From Phyllobacterium endophyticum (GTDB lineage Bacteria; Pseudomonadota; Alphaproteobacteria; Rhizobiales; Rhizobiaceae), in the NCBI RefSeq assembly GCF_003010935.1, contig NZ_PGGN01000003.1:434001-498000 (forward strand): a DNA stretch of 64,000 nt, in the 5' to 3' direction. A program made the position numbers and the translations under genes. Under the pieces are notes generated by a model. That model had not been told where the DNA came from. It was given only the letters and a program-made list of their open reading frames with translations, and did no database searches. Positions 10,227 to 18,385 of the stretch are shown one piece after another (position 1 is the stretch's first letter; every line of letters starts with the position of its first letter).

Positions 10227-10467
10227 ATGCCAATTGATGAGGCACAGGAAATGATCGAGGATTTTATGGCTGCCACTCAGGCGCAAATCATCGACATCAC
10301 CGATCGGTAGAAATGTTGTCTAGGCGTTCAACACCTTCGGTCGCCGGCGGCACAAGGCCGCTCTCAATATGGGCGATTGCTTTGCCTATGCCTGCGCCAA
10401 GGCGCATGGCCTGTCGCTATTGTGCAAAGGCAGTGATTTTCCCTTGACCGATATCGAAATAGCCTGA
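10227..10467 (+). pseudogene. Degraded VapC-type PIN-domain toxin remnant
   Basis: Two out-of-frame pieces together read as a VapC toxin. 10227-10310 encodes PIDEAQEMIEDFMAATQAQI followed by IDITDR and an amber stop. A second frame to the TGA at 10465 encodes FNTFGRRRHKAALNMGDCFA and then YACAKAHGLSLLCKGSDF. The GDCFAYA and KGSDF segments are the conserved C-terminal PIN motifs, with the GD aspartate. The N-terminal third with the first catalytic aspartate is absent, and a frameshift plus an in-frame TAG separate the halves. No antitoxin gene remains upstream. Confidence 0.72.
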
Positions 10468-10616
10468 GTTCAAGGCTGCGTTGAAATTCGCGATCACGAT
10501 GAGGCGAAAACGCTGTTTTTCGAGAACGGGAGCGGAGCTTACTTCAGGTGCTGAGAACTGGAAACCCAGGAAATATGCCGTGTGCAGACCATCACGGCAT
10601 GTATACCAACGCACCC
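10468..10616. other. Short non-coding stretch between vapC remnant and fructokinase
   Basis: About 150 bp after the toxin relic. One small imperfect dyad is present (GCATGTATACC region), but I see no gene, clear terminator or promoter. It may be further debris of whatever brought the toxin gene. Confidence 0.35.
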
Positions 10617-11549
10617 CTAGAGTTCGTTGCGCCATGGCGGGTTGGCGCCGGCGCGTGAGACAGTCACCGCCGCTGCCTTGACACCCAAGGTCAGCGCGTC
10701 GCGGATTCGCGCTTCGGTCAGCGTCGTCAGCGCTGATTTGACCAGAACGCCGGCCTCCTGCAGCGAGGCGAGGACCCCCGCCGTGAATGTATCGCCAGCT
10801 CCGACCGTATCGACCACCGATACGCGCTGCGCCGGGACATGAACGGTATGATCGCCGGTATATCCCGTTACGCCATCGGCACCGTGGGTGACGAGAATGA
10901 GTTTGGGACCCTGCTGTCCCGCCGGTACGATCCAGCGCCGGGCGATCTCGTCCATCGTGCCGCTTTCGCCGAACCAGCGCATGTCCTCATCGGAAATCTT
11001 GACGATATCGGTCATGGCTATCATGCGCCGCATGCGTGCAAGGTGCTTCTCCCTGTCGGGAATGAAGCCGGGTCGGATATTCGGGTCGAGAATGATCACG
11101 CGCTTTTCGTGTTCGCGCGCCATCAGAGTCTCATAGGTCGAGCCGCATGGTTCCGGGATCAGGCTGATCGCGCCGAACTGCACCGCGGTCACATTGTCAT
11201 CGAGCGCCGGCAGGTGTTCGATGGCGAGAGAACGCCCGGCGCTGTTCTCGTCATAGAACATGTAGCTCGCCTGACCATCGGTCAGCCGCACGAAAGCCAG
11301 CGTCGTCGGCAGCGGCGAAATATGCGCGTACCTTGTGCCGACATGATTGGCGGCGAGACTGTCAAGCAGCATCTGTCCGAAGAAATCCGCCGATATGCCG
11401 GAGAAGAACTCCGTTGGCACGCCGAACCGCCCCAGCGCGATTGCGGTGTTGAAGACGGCGCCGCCGACATAGGGTGCAAAGGCCGGTTCGCCTGCATCGC
11501 TCGTCCGCTGCAGCATGTCGATCAAGGCTTCACCGCAACATAAAATCAT
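10617..11549 (-). CDS. Sugar kinase of the PfkB family, probable fructokinase
   Basis: Cytoplasmic kinase of the ribokinase/PfkB family that likely phosphorylates fructose or a related sugar imported by the neighbouring Frc transporter. It starts MILCCGEALIDML, has the glycine-rich GGAVFNTAIALGRFG motif near residue 27, and the catalytic signature VDTVGAGDTFTAGVL with the GAGD anion hole and base aspartate near residue 250. 310 aa. The ATG at 11549 matches the usual family start; a longer upstream frame is not used. Two bases separate it from the mutarotase gene, and both probably belong to one operon with the ROK regulator upstream. Substrate assignment rests on context. Confidence 0.82.
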   Translation of the reverse strand: MILCCGEALIDMLQRTSDAGEPAFAPYVGGAVFNTAIALGRFGVPTEFFSGISADFFGQMLLDSLAANHVGTRYAHISPLPTTLAFVRLTDGQASYMFYDENSAGRSLAIEHLPALDDNVTAVQFGAISLIPEPCGSTYETLMAREHEKRVIILDPNIRPGFIPDREKHLARMRRMIAMTDIVKISDEDMRWFGESGTMDEIARRWIVPAGQQGPKLILVTHGADGVTGYTGDHTVHVPAQRVSVVDTVGAGDTFTAGVLASLQEAGVLVKSALTTLTEARIRDALTLGVKAAAVTVSRAGANPPWRNEL

Positions 11550-11551
11550 CT

Positions 11552-11992
11552 CTAGATCTCTTTTCCCGGGTAGATGACACCCTTGCGGATGATGATATTG
11601 GCATAAAGACGCGGCTCGCCAGTCGCGACAATCGCGTGGGCGTTTTTCACACGCGCATAGAATGGTTCGCCGCCGAGCGCAACCAGCGAACGACCCGGCG
11701 CGCGCCGGGTGCATACCATTTCCATCTCCTCGTGGACTTGATCCGCCAGCGGTGCGTTTCCCTTCACCGAAGCGCGAAAAAGCGCTTGCGGCACGAAGTC
11801 GTCCACCGGCAGCACCTGCAATATGGCGTCGAGCAAGGGGATCAGTGGCAGGCCATCGGCGCGGATCAGCAGCCGTGCATGCGTGAGCGCTGGATAATTG
11901 CCATCGACAAGCGCGATCTCGTCGCCGTGCCCCATGGCGCGCAATGTCGCCAGAAGCTCAGGGCCGAGCATGGGCGGAATACCGATCAACAA
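11552..11992 (-). CDS. RbsD/FucU family sugar mutarotase
   Basis: Small cytosolic enzyme that interconverts sugar anomers (L-fucose or D-ribose mutarotases in this family). Visible signatures are the N-terminal LLATLRAMGHGDEIALVDGN with the catalytic histidine and aspartate near residues 22-30, and the C-terminal YANIIIRKGV. 146 aa matches FucU more closely than the slightly shorter RbsD. It lies between a sugar kinase and a ROK regulator, one base from the regulator stop, so anomer conversion of the imported ketose is the likely role. Exact sugar unknown. Confidence 0.83.
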   Translation of the reverse strand: MLIGIPPMLGPELLATLRAMGHGDEIALVDGNYPALTHARLLIRADGLPLIPLLDAILQVLPVDDFVPQALFRASVKGNAPLADQVHEEMEMVCTRRAPGRSLVALGGEPFYARVKNAHAIVATGEPRLYANIIIRKGVIYPGKEI

Positions 11993-13237
11993 TTAATTGC
12001 CCTTCCTGAAAAGCTTCTGTCCCAGCAGATACCGGTCCGACAACGGCAGACTGGCCGCACCGAGCGCTCGTGCATGAATGCCAACGGTGCCTTCGAAGAT
12101 CGCCGGCAGTTGAATGCCTTCCAGGTCGAACGTCTCCACATGTCTGCGTACCGCTTCGACAATTCGCGCCCGGACATTTTCCGGTATCCAGCCGTCGATT
12201 ATGGCGGCCTCGAAATCCACCACCGATGAGGCCGCGATCACCGCCTGCGCGATCGCCCGGCCGGCACGATCGATCCAGGCGTCCAGTTCGGCGCCCATCT
12301 CGCCCCAGTCCTCCGGTGAAGCCCAGAGCGGCGAGGGTTCCCGGCCGAGCGCAGTAACGTCCCGTTCAAGCGCGGTTATGGATGCGACATCGATCAGCTG
12401 CAGCGCTTCTCCATCAGGACCAGGCACCGGCATCGACCCGAGAGCGCCGGCATTGCCGCTACGTCCCGCATAAAGGCTGCCGTTGATCACGATACCGCCG
12501 CCGATAAAGGAACCTATGTAGAAATATACGAAGTCGTTGACATCCTTGGTTTGCCCGAAGACGAGTTCGGCCCCGCAGGCAGCGGTCATGTCGTTCTGCA
12601 GATAGACGGGATAGGAACAAATTGCCGCGATCCTTGCTCTTATATCGCAGCTTCGCCATTCGTCCATGATCTCCTGCGGCGCGCCGACGGTGTCGGCCCA
12701 TTTCCACAATTCGAAAGGGGCGGCAATGCCAATCCCGGCAATTCTCTCCTGGTGCTTCGGGGTGAGCGCCTGCGTCATCTCGCTCACGCCCGTTGCCGCG
12801 AAGGCGAAGATCGGCTCCGGCGCCGGGTAATCATAGGGCATGTGGCGCATGGAACGGATGCGACCGAGAAAATCGATGAGCACGAGATCGGCGCTGCGGC
12901 GGCCTATCTTGAGCCCGAAGAAGAATGCACCTTCCGGATTGAGCGACATCGGGACCAGCGGCTGGCCGATGCGCCCGCGCAGCGGTTCCTCGCGCGACAG
13001 GAGCTCATCCGCCTCAAGCATGCGCATGATGATCGAACTTGTCTGCGCGGAGAGGCCGGTCATCCGGGCGATAGCGGTCTTGGCAAGGCTGCCATGCTGA
13101 CGCAGCAGCGAAAGCACCACGCGCTCGTTATGATCGCGCATGCCACTTTGATTGGTACCGTGATGAAGCGACGGCCTGGTTCCTCCCGTGCCGCTGCGCT
13201 CCGTTACTCGACTGTTCAAGGACAGGGTCCCTCCCAT
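11993..13237 (-). CDS. ROK-family transcriptional regulator of the fructose region
   Basis: Repressor-type ROK protein: an N-terminal winged helix (NERVVLSLLRQHGSLAKTAI, then ARMTGLSAQTSS) followed by a sugar-binding ROK domain (GIGIAAPFELW, GGGIVINGSLYAGRSGNAGAL). The CxCGxxGC zinc motif of many ROK proteins is not present. It is divergent from frcB and probably senses the sugar transported there. I choose the ATG at 13237 (414 aa); a TTG slightly downstream, preceded by GGGAGGG, is an equally good start. The open frame continues upstream to 13339 through the operator region, which makes that longer form unlikely. The perfect palindrome at 13279-13297 is its likely binding site. Confidence 0.85.
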   Translation of the reverse strand: MGGTLSLNSRVTERSGTGGTRPSLHHGTNQSGMRDHNERVVLSLLRQHGSLAKTAIARMTGLSAQTSSIIMRMLEADELLSREEPLRGRIGQPLVPMSLNPEGAFFFGLKIGRRSADLVLIDFLGRIRSMRHMPYDYPAPEPIFAFAATGVSEMTQALTPKHQERIAGIGIAAPFELWKWADTVGAPQEIMDEWRSCDIRARIAAICSYPVYLQNDMTAACGAELVFGQTKDVNDFVYFYIGSFIGGGIVINGSLYAGRSGNAGALGSMPVPGPDGEALQLIDVASITALERDVTALGREPSPLWASPEDWGEMGAELDAWIDRAGRAIAQAVIAASSVVDFEAAIIDGWIPENVRARIVEAVRRHVETFDLEGIQLPAIFEGTVGIHARALGAASLPLSDRYLLGQKLFRKGN

Positions 13238-13278
13238 CAACAGACGGACAATGGCGACAATCAGGAATTCTGTCAATG

Positions 13279-13329
13279 ATAAATCAGAGTGATTTATTAA
13301 TGTTGACACGTCGCAATGAGTAGTATTTG
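13279..13329 (+). promoter_or_regulatory. Perfect palindrome and promoter elements upstream of frcB
   Basis: ATAAATCA-GAG-TGATTTAT (13279-13297) has perfect 8-bp arms. Five bases further comes TTGACA (13303-13308), a consensus -35 box pointing toward frcB. The best -10 candidate is TATTTG at about 13324-13329, with a short 15-bp spacer, so the -10 assignment is weak. The palindrome sits between the divergent ROK regulator and frcB and is the natural operator for both. Confidence 0.6.
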
Positions 13330-13433
13330 CTAAGGTCATAGCACCTGGCGGGAGGACTGTCCGGGGTGTTTACGAGGAACAGGGCGCGACCGATGTCGGC
13401 CCGTCGCAAGCGCGATTTTTGGGAGGAACTGAC

Positions 13434-14468
13434 ATGCGTAGAAGCATCTATCTGAGATCCACAATCTTCAGTGCGGCCGTTGTCGCCATCGGCGCGTTGG
13501 CCGTTCCGGCACAAGCAGCCGGGGTCGGCGCTTGCCTCATCACCAAGACCGACACCAACCCGTTTTTCGTCAAGATGAAGGAGGGCGCGCTTGCCAAGGC
13601 AAAGGAACTCGGCGTTGAGCTGAAGACCTATGCGGGCAAGATCGACGGCGACAGCGAAAGCCAGGTTGCCGCTATCGAAACCTGCATCGCCGATGGCGCC
13701 AAGGGTATACTCATTACCGCATCCGACACCGCGGGCATCGTCTCCTCGGTCAAGCAGGCACGCGATGCCGGCCTCCTCGTTATCGCCCTCGACACCCCGC
13801 TGGATCCGGCTGACGCTGCCGACGCCACTTTCGCGACGGACAACCTCCTGGCCGGCGAGTTGATCGGCAAATGGGCTGCCGGCACGCTGGGCGACAAGGC
13901 CAAGGACGCCAAGATAGCTTTCCTCGATCTCACACCCTCGCAGCCGACCGTCGACGTCCTGCGCGACCAGGGTTTCATGAAGGGCTTCGGCATCGACGTT
14001 GTCGACATCAACAAGATCGGCGACGAGAAAGACCCGCGCATCGTCGGTCATGACGTGACCAACGGCAATGAAGAAGGCGGCCGCAAGGCGATGGAAAGCC
14101 TTCTGCAGAAAGACCCGGACATCAACGTCGTTCACACGATCAACGAGCCTGCCGCTGCCGGTGCCTATGAAGCGCTGAAGGCGTTCGGCAAGGAAAAAGA
14201 CGTCCTCATCGTTTCCGTTGATGGCGGCTGCCCAGGCGTCAAGAACGTCGAGGCCGGCGTGATCGGCGCGACATCGCAGCAGTACCCGTTGCTTATGGCA
14301 TCGCTAGGCATTGAGGCCATCAAGAAGTTCGCCGACAGCGGCGAAAAGCCGAAGCCGACAGAGGGCAAGTCGTTCTTCGATACGGGCGTGTCTCTCGTCA
14401 CTGACAAGCCGGTCAAGGGCCTGGAATCCATCGACGTCAAGACCGGCATGAGCAAATGCTGGGGCTGA
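13434..14468 (+). CDS. frcB: Fructose ABC transporter periplasmic binding protein
   Basis: Periplasmic ribose-type sugar-binding protein (peripla_BP_4 fold). Signal peptide about residues 1-27 ending AVPAQAA. The mature chain begins [19 protein letters not shown] and contains [32 protein letters not shown] and the ending ETGMSKCWG-like tail, all close to my recollection of Sinorhizobium meliloti FrcB. ATG at 13434 follows GGGAGGAA at a good distance. 344 aa. First gene of frcBCA; it imports fructose and probably mannose and ribose in the characterised system. Confidence 0.9.
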   Translation: MRRSIYLRSTIFSAAVVAIGALAVPAQAAGVGACLITKTDTNPFFVKMKEGALAKAKELGVELKTYAGKIDGDSESQVAAIETCIADGAKGILITASDTAGIVSSVKQARDAGLLVIALDTPLDPADAADATFATDNLLAGELIGKWAAGTLGDKAKDAKIAFLDLTPSQPTVDVLRDQGFMKGFGIDVVDINKIGDEKDPRIVGHDVTNGNEEGGRKAMESLLQKDPDINVVHTINEPAAAGAYEALKAFGKEKDVLIVSVDGGCPGVKNVEAGVIGATSQQYPLLMASLGIEAIKKFADSGEKPKPTEGKSFFDTGVSLVTDKPVKGLESIDVKTGMSKCWG

Positions 14469-14505
14469 TACGGTCGCTGGCTATTGCATAAATCCATTTA
14501 GCATC

Positions 14506-14532
14506 GGGGAAGGATAGTTGCTATTCTTCCCC
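14506..14532 (+). terminator. Intercistronic hairpin between frcB and frcC
   Basis: GGGGAAGGATAG, loop TTG, CTATTCTTCCCC: a 12-bp stem with one G-U pair. There is no long T run after it. Its place just after a binding-protein gene suggests an attenuator or 3'-end protector that keeps frcB mRNA more abundant than the permease mRNA. Confidence 0.62.
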
Positions 14533-14589
14533 CCTCATTTGCCCAATTGTCGATAACCAAGTTTTTTCACGTTTGCGGGAGAGAGAACG

Positions 14590-15672
14590 ATGACAGAAAC
14601 CAAGCAAGCTTCGGTTCCAAAACAGGAATTCGAGAACGTTCTGGTCAACAGCGCGACAGCTGTTGCCAGTTTCGACAGCCATGAGAAAAGCCTTCTCGAA
14701 AGGATCCGGCATTTCCTTCATTCGAGCCCGGCTTCTGTTCCGCTTATCGTTCTGGTGCTGTCGCTGGTGATCTTCGCGGTCATTGTCGGCTCGCGCTTTT
14801 TCACCCCGTTTGCGCTGTCGCTCATCCTGCAGCAGGTGGCGATCGTCGGCATTGTCGGCGCTGCGCAAACACTGGTCGTGCTGACAGCCGGCATCGACCT
14901 TTCGGTCGGCGCCATCATGGTGCTGACGTCGGTCGTCATGGGCCAGTTCACCTTCCGCTATGGCATGCCGGTCGAGTTGGCCATCGCGTGCGGGGTCGCG
15001 CTTGGCGCGCTGTGCGGTTTCATCAACGGCGTCCTCATCGCATATCTCAAGTTGCCACCCTTCATCGTCACGCTCGGTACCTGGCAGATCTATCTTGCTA
15101 CGACCTATATCTATTCCGCGAACGAGACGATCCGTGCCCAGGATATCGAGGCGAACGCCAAGCTCCTGCAGTTCTTTGGCGAGAAGGTGCCCATAGGCGG
15201 CGCCACCTTCACCTATGGCGTCTTCATCATGATCCTGCTGATCGCCATACTCTGGTATGTGCTCAACCACACCGCCTGGGGCCGTCATGTCTATGCCATC
15301 GGCGATGATCCGGAGGCGGCAAAGCTCTCCGGTGTCAGTACCAAGCGCGTGCTCATTGCGGTCTACGTGCTTGCCGGCCTCATTTGTGCGCTGGCCGGCT
15401 GGGTTTCGATCGGGCGCAATGGCTCGGTCTCCCCGCAGATCGGTCAGTTCGCCAATATCGAATCGATCACCGCTGTCGTGATTGGCGGCATGTCGCTCTT
15501 CGGCGGACGCGGCTCCATCATGGGCATGCTCTTCGGCGCATTGATCGTCGGTGTCTTCTCATTTGGCATGCGCATGTACGGTACCGACGTGCAATGGACG
15601 TATCTCATCATCGGTGTGTTGATCATCCTCGCCGTCGCTATCGACCAGTGGATCAGAAAGGTAGCAGGCTGA
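14590..15672 (+). CDS. frcC: Fructose ABC transporter permease
   Basis: Inner-membrane permease of the ribose/xylose type (BPD_transp_2). It has an N-terminal cytosolic arm of about 45 residues, then around ten membrane segments. The conserved LTAGIDLSVGAIMVL and TVISGMSLFGGRGSI-type (here VVIGGMSLFGGRGSIMGML) motifs are visible. Start ATG at 14590 after GGGAGAGAG. 360 aa as in S. meliloti FrcC. Its stop overlaps the ATPase start (TGATG). Confidence 0.9.
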   Translation: MTETKQASVPKQEFENVLVNSATAVASFDSHEKSLLERIRHFLHSSPASVPLIVLVLSLVIFAVIVGSRFFTPFALSLILQQVAIVGIVGAAQTLVVLTAGIDLSVGAIMVLTSVVMGQFTFRYGMPVELAIACGVALGALCGFINGVLIAYLKLPPFIVTLGTWQIYLATTYIYSANETIRAQDIEANAKLLQFFGEKVPIGGATFTYGVFIMILLIAILWYVLNHTAWGRHVYAIGDDPEAAKLSGVSTKRVLIAVYVLAGLICALAGWVSIGRNGSVSPQIGQFANIESITAVVIGGMSLFGGRGSIMGMLFGALIVGVFSFGMRMYGTDVQWTYLIIGVLIILAVAIDQWIRKVAG

Positions 15673-16457
15673 TGTCAAGAGAACCCATCCTTACCGCACC
15701 CATCTTGACTGCACGGGGACTGGTCAAGCGCTACGGCCGCGTTACAGCACTCGATCACGCGGATTTCGACCTTTACCCAGGCGAAGTGCTGGCGGTGATC
15801 GGCGATAACGGCGCCGGCAAATCATCGCTCATCAAAGCTATTTCCGGTGCAGTACGTCCGGATGAGGGCGAAATGACGCTGGAAGGCAAGACGATCAATT
15901 TCCGCTCGCCCATGGAAGCACGCGATGCCGGGATCGAAACCGTCTACCAGAATCTCGCGCTTTCACCGGCGTTGTCGATTGCCGACAACATGTTTCTCGG
16001 CCGCGAAATCCGCAAGCCGGGCGTCATGGGCAGCTGGTTCAGGATGCTCGACCGCAAGGCGATGGAAAAGAAGGCGCGTGACAAGCTGACCGAACTCGGC
16101 TTGATGACCATCCAGAACATCTCCCAGTCGGTGGAAACGCTTTCGGGCGGACAGCGTCAGGGCGTGGCGGTTGCACGTGCGGCCGCCTTCGGTTCCAAGG
16201 TCGTCATCATGGACGAGCCGACCGCAGCGCTCGGCGTCAAGGAATCGCGACGCGTCCTCGAACTCATCCAGGACGTGAAAAAACGCGGATTGCCGATTGT
16301 GCTGATCTCTCACAACATGCCACACGTTTTCGAGGTCGCGGACCGGATCCATATCCATCGTCTTGGAAAGCGTCTTACTGTGATCGATCCGAAGGAATAT
16401 ACGATGTCGGATGCCGTCGCCTTCATGACGGGTGCCAAGGTGCCGCCTGTTAATTGA
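15672..16457 (+). CDS. frcA: Fructose ABC transporter ATP-binding protein
   Basis: Single-domain ATPase for the Frc transporter: Walker A GDNGAGKS near residue 47, signature LSGGQRQG, Walker B VVIMDEPTAALG, switch ISHNMPH. 261 aa, half the size of RbsA/XylG-type double ATPases, which is the known feature of FrcA. ATG at 15672 overlaps the frcC stop by one base. It ends before a palindromic repeat. Confidence 0.9.
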   Translation: MSREPILTAPILTARGLVKRYGRVTALDHADFDLYPGEVLAVIGDNGAGKSSLIKAISGAVRPDEGEMTLEGKTINFRSPMEARDAGIETVYQNLALSPALSIADNMFLGREIRKPGVMGSWFRMLDRKAMEKKARDKLTELGLMTIQNISQSVETLSGGQRQGVAVARAAAFGSKVVIMDEPTAALGVKESRRVLELIQDVKKRGLPIVLISHNMPHVFEVADRIHIHRLGKRLTVIDPKEYTMSDAVAFMTGAKVPPVN

Positions 16458-16468
16458 GCGCCGGATTA

Positions 16469-16640
16469 TCTCCCCCCTTTGTGGGGGAGAAAGCGATTCA
16501 GCATCTTAGCCTTGCTAAGTGCAAGAAATCGCAAGAGAGGGGATTTTCTTTACTGAGCTACCCCTCAATTGGCTTTTCCAAGGATCTAGCCAAGAGGCTA
16601 AATCCAGGAAAATCCTTTCTCTCCTCAAGGGGAGAGATAT
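16469..16640. repeat. Rhizobial-type palindromic intergenic repeat between frcA and the isomerase gene
   Basis: The stretch folds on itself at several levels. TCTCCCCCC...GGGGGAGA forms the left hairpin, AGAGAGGGGATTTTC pairs with GAAAATCCTTTCTCTC further right, and CTCTCCTCAAGGGGAGAG closes the right end. AGCCTTGCTAAG and TAGCCAAGAGGCTA are smaller dyads inside. It has the look of a non-autonomous short palindromic element; no frame in it is coding. Confidence 0.6.
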
Positions 16641-16683
16641 CGGCCACCTGCTTGTATGGGAATTAAAGGAAATCGTTTAAGAA

Positions 16684-17373
16684 ATGAAGCGTTCTGAAGT
16701 CAATGAGATCATCCGCGAAAGCGACAAGTTCATCCGTTCGTTCGGCTATGTCATGCCGCCCTTCGCCTATTGGTCGCCGGAAGAATTGAAGACCCGTACC
16801 GCCACGGATTCAAAAGCCATCCTTCAGGCTCGCCTCGGCTGGGATATCACCGATTACGGCCAGGGCAAGTTCGATGAGCTTGGCCTCTTCCTCTTCACCA
16901 CGCGCAACGGCAATCAGGAAGATCTGAAAAAGGGCGGCGGCATGCTCTATGCCGAGAAGATCATGATCTCGCGCGAGAAGCAGCTCTCGCCGATGCATCG
17001 CCATATCGTCAAGGCGGAAGATATCATCAACCGGGGCGGCGGCACGCTGGTGCTTGAACTCTTCAACTCCAATCCCGACGGCAGCGTTGACGAGACGACC
17101 GATGTCGAAGTCGCCACCGACGGGCGTATTGTCCGTCAGAAAGCCGGCGGTCTCTTGAAGCTTCAGCCCGGTGAAAGCGTCACGCTTCTGCCTGGCAACT
17201 GGCATGCGTTCTGGGGCGAGGGCGGCGACGTGCTGATCGGCGAGGTCTCCACCGTCAATGACGATCTCACCGACAATATCTTCCGCGAGCCCATCGGCCG
17301 TTTCTCCTCGATCGACGAGGACGAGGCACCGCTGCATCTGCTCGTCTCCGATTATGATAAATGGCTGGGGTGA
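16684..17373 (+). CDS. D-lyxose isomerase-like sugar isomerase (cupin)
   Basis: Metal-dependent cupin of the D-lyxose/D-mannose ketol-isomerase family, which interconverts D-lyxose and D-xylulose and can act on D-mannose/D-fructose. Metal ligands are visible in SPMHRHIVKAEDI (two His and a Glu, about residues 101-110) and in LLPGNWHAFWGEGGDVL (His near 179). 229 aa is normal. ATG at 16684. Placed between frcA and frcK, it would convert an aldose or ketose brought in by the Frc transporter. Substrate not provable from sequence. Confidence 0.82.
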   Translation: MKRSEVNEIIRESDKFIRSFGYVMPPFAYWSPEELKTRTATDSKAILQARLGWDITDYGQGKFDELGLFLFTTRNGNQEDLKKGGGMLYAEKIMISREKQLSPMHRHIVKAEDIINRGGGTLVLELFNSNPDGSVDETTDVEVATDGRIVRQKAGGLLKLQPGESVTLLPGNWHAFWGEGGDVLIGEVSTVNDDLTDNIFREPIGRFSSIDEDEAPLHLLVSDYDKWLG

Positions 17374-17384
17374 GCGACCGGGCG

Positions 17385-17418
17385 GGTTAAGGTGGGAGAG
17401 TTCCGTCCCACCTTAACC
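17385..17418 (+). terminator. Strong hairpin after the isomerase gene
   Basis: GGTTAAGGTGGGA, loop GAGTTCCG, TCCCACCTTAACC: a perfect 13-bp stem starting 11 bases after the stop at 17373. Only a weak ATTT follows, so it may terminate poorly or protect the 3' end. Confidence 0.6.
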
Positions 17419-17753
17419 ATTTGCTGTGCGTGGTTCGACAAGCTCACCATGAGGGAGGTGGGGTGATTGCAGGGAGCCAGGAATTGCAGCGTTGATGCCT
17501 GTCGCGACGCCTCCGGTTATCATGCAATCCACTCATCTCCTCAGGGTGAGCTCGTCGAACCACGCACAGCAGCAATGCGACAGGATATAGGCTCGTCGCC
17601 GACGTTGCAGTTCTTGACACCCTGCCATCAACCCACTTCCCTCATGGTGAGCTTGTCCAACCACGAACCACCCTTAGGCAATCTTGTCGTCCAGCTAGAG
17701 GGGAGATACAACCACCTCCTCCATGCTGTAATATCCCCAATGAGCACACAACC
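17419..17753. repeat. Three copies of a 23-bp palindromic-family repeat before frcK
   Basis: The unit GGTTCGACAAGCTCACCATGAGG occurs forward at 17432-17454 and, with few changes, inverted at 17539-17561 and 17639-17662. The first two copies extend to a 33-bp near-perfect inverted repeat (17422-17454 and 17539-17571, three mismatches). This unit is a common intergenic repeat in alphaproteobacteria. The rest of the 335 bp holds nothing that looks coding. Confidence 0.72.
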
Positions 17754-18380
17754 ATGCTGACCACCCTTGAAGATCTGGTTCCAGAGATACTGGCCCGCGC
17801 AGCCGAGACCTCCCGGTTGATCGTGGCGATTGCCGGTCCTCCCGGATCCGGCAAATCCACCGTATCCGCCTCGCTCTGCGCTGCCATCAACCTGCAAGAA
17901 CCGGATGCAGCGGTTGTCGTGCCGATGGATGGCTTTCATCTCGACAATGCCATTCTCGACGCGATGGACCTGCGCAAGCGCAAAGGCTCACCGGCGACTT
18001 TCGACGTTGCCGGTTTCGAGGTGCTGTTGCGGCGGCTGCGCGAGACACGCGAGGATGTCGTCATTCCGCTGTTCGAGCGCAAGCTCGATCTGGCAAGGGC
18101 GGGGGCCGGCATCGTCAAGGCGGATCAGCGCATCCTTCTCGTCGAGGGCAACTACCTGTTGCTCGACCAGTCGCCATGGGACCGCCTTGCGCCCTATTTC
18201 GATTTGACACTGTTTCTGGATGTCGACCGGCTGGAGCTGGAAAACCGACTGGTGCAGCGCTGGCTCGCCCACGGCCACAATGTCGGCTCGGCGCAGAAGC
18301 GAGCCTGGTCCAATGATATCCCGAATGCCGAACTGGTGCTGGAAAAATCAAGGCCCGCCGATTACGTAGTGCGGAATTAG
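17754..18380 (+). CDS. frcK: FrcK-type kinase, P-loop nucleoside/fructose kinase-like
   Basis: P-loop kinase of the PRK/UridineK/PanK-like fold, the K gene of frcBCAK. Walker A GPPGSGKST near residue 27, MDGFHLDN (substrate aspartate region) near residue 59, RKGSPATFD, and EGNYLLLD as the Walker B-like strand. 208 aa from ATG 17754. It could phosphorylate the imported sugar or a nucleoside; the S. meliloti homologue's true substrate is, to my knowledge, not firmly established. Separated from frcA here by the isomerase gene and two repeat regions. Confidence 0.83.
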   Translation: MLTTLEDLVPEILARAAETSRLIVAIAGPPGSGKSTVSASLCAAINLQEPDAAVVVPMDGFHLDNAILDAMDLRKRKGSPATFDVAGFEVLLRRLRETREDVVIPLFERKLDLARAGAGIVKADQRILLVEGNYLLLDQSPWDRLAPYFDLTLFLDVDRLELENRLVQRWLAHGHNVGSAQKRAWSNDIPNAELVLEKSRPADYVVRN

Positions 18381-18385
18381 AATTT

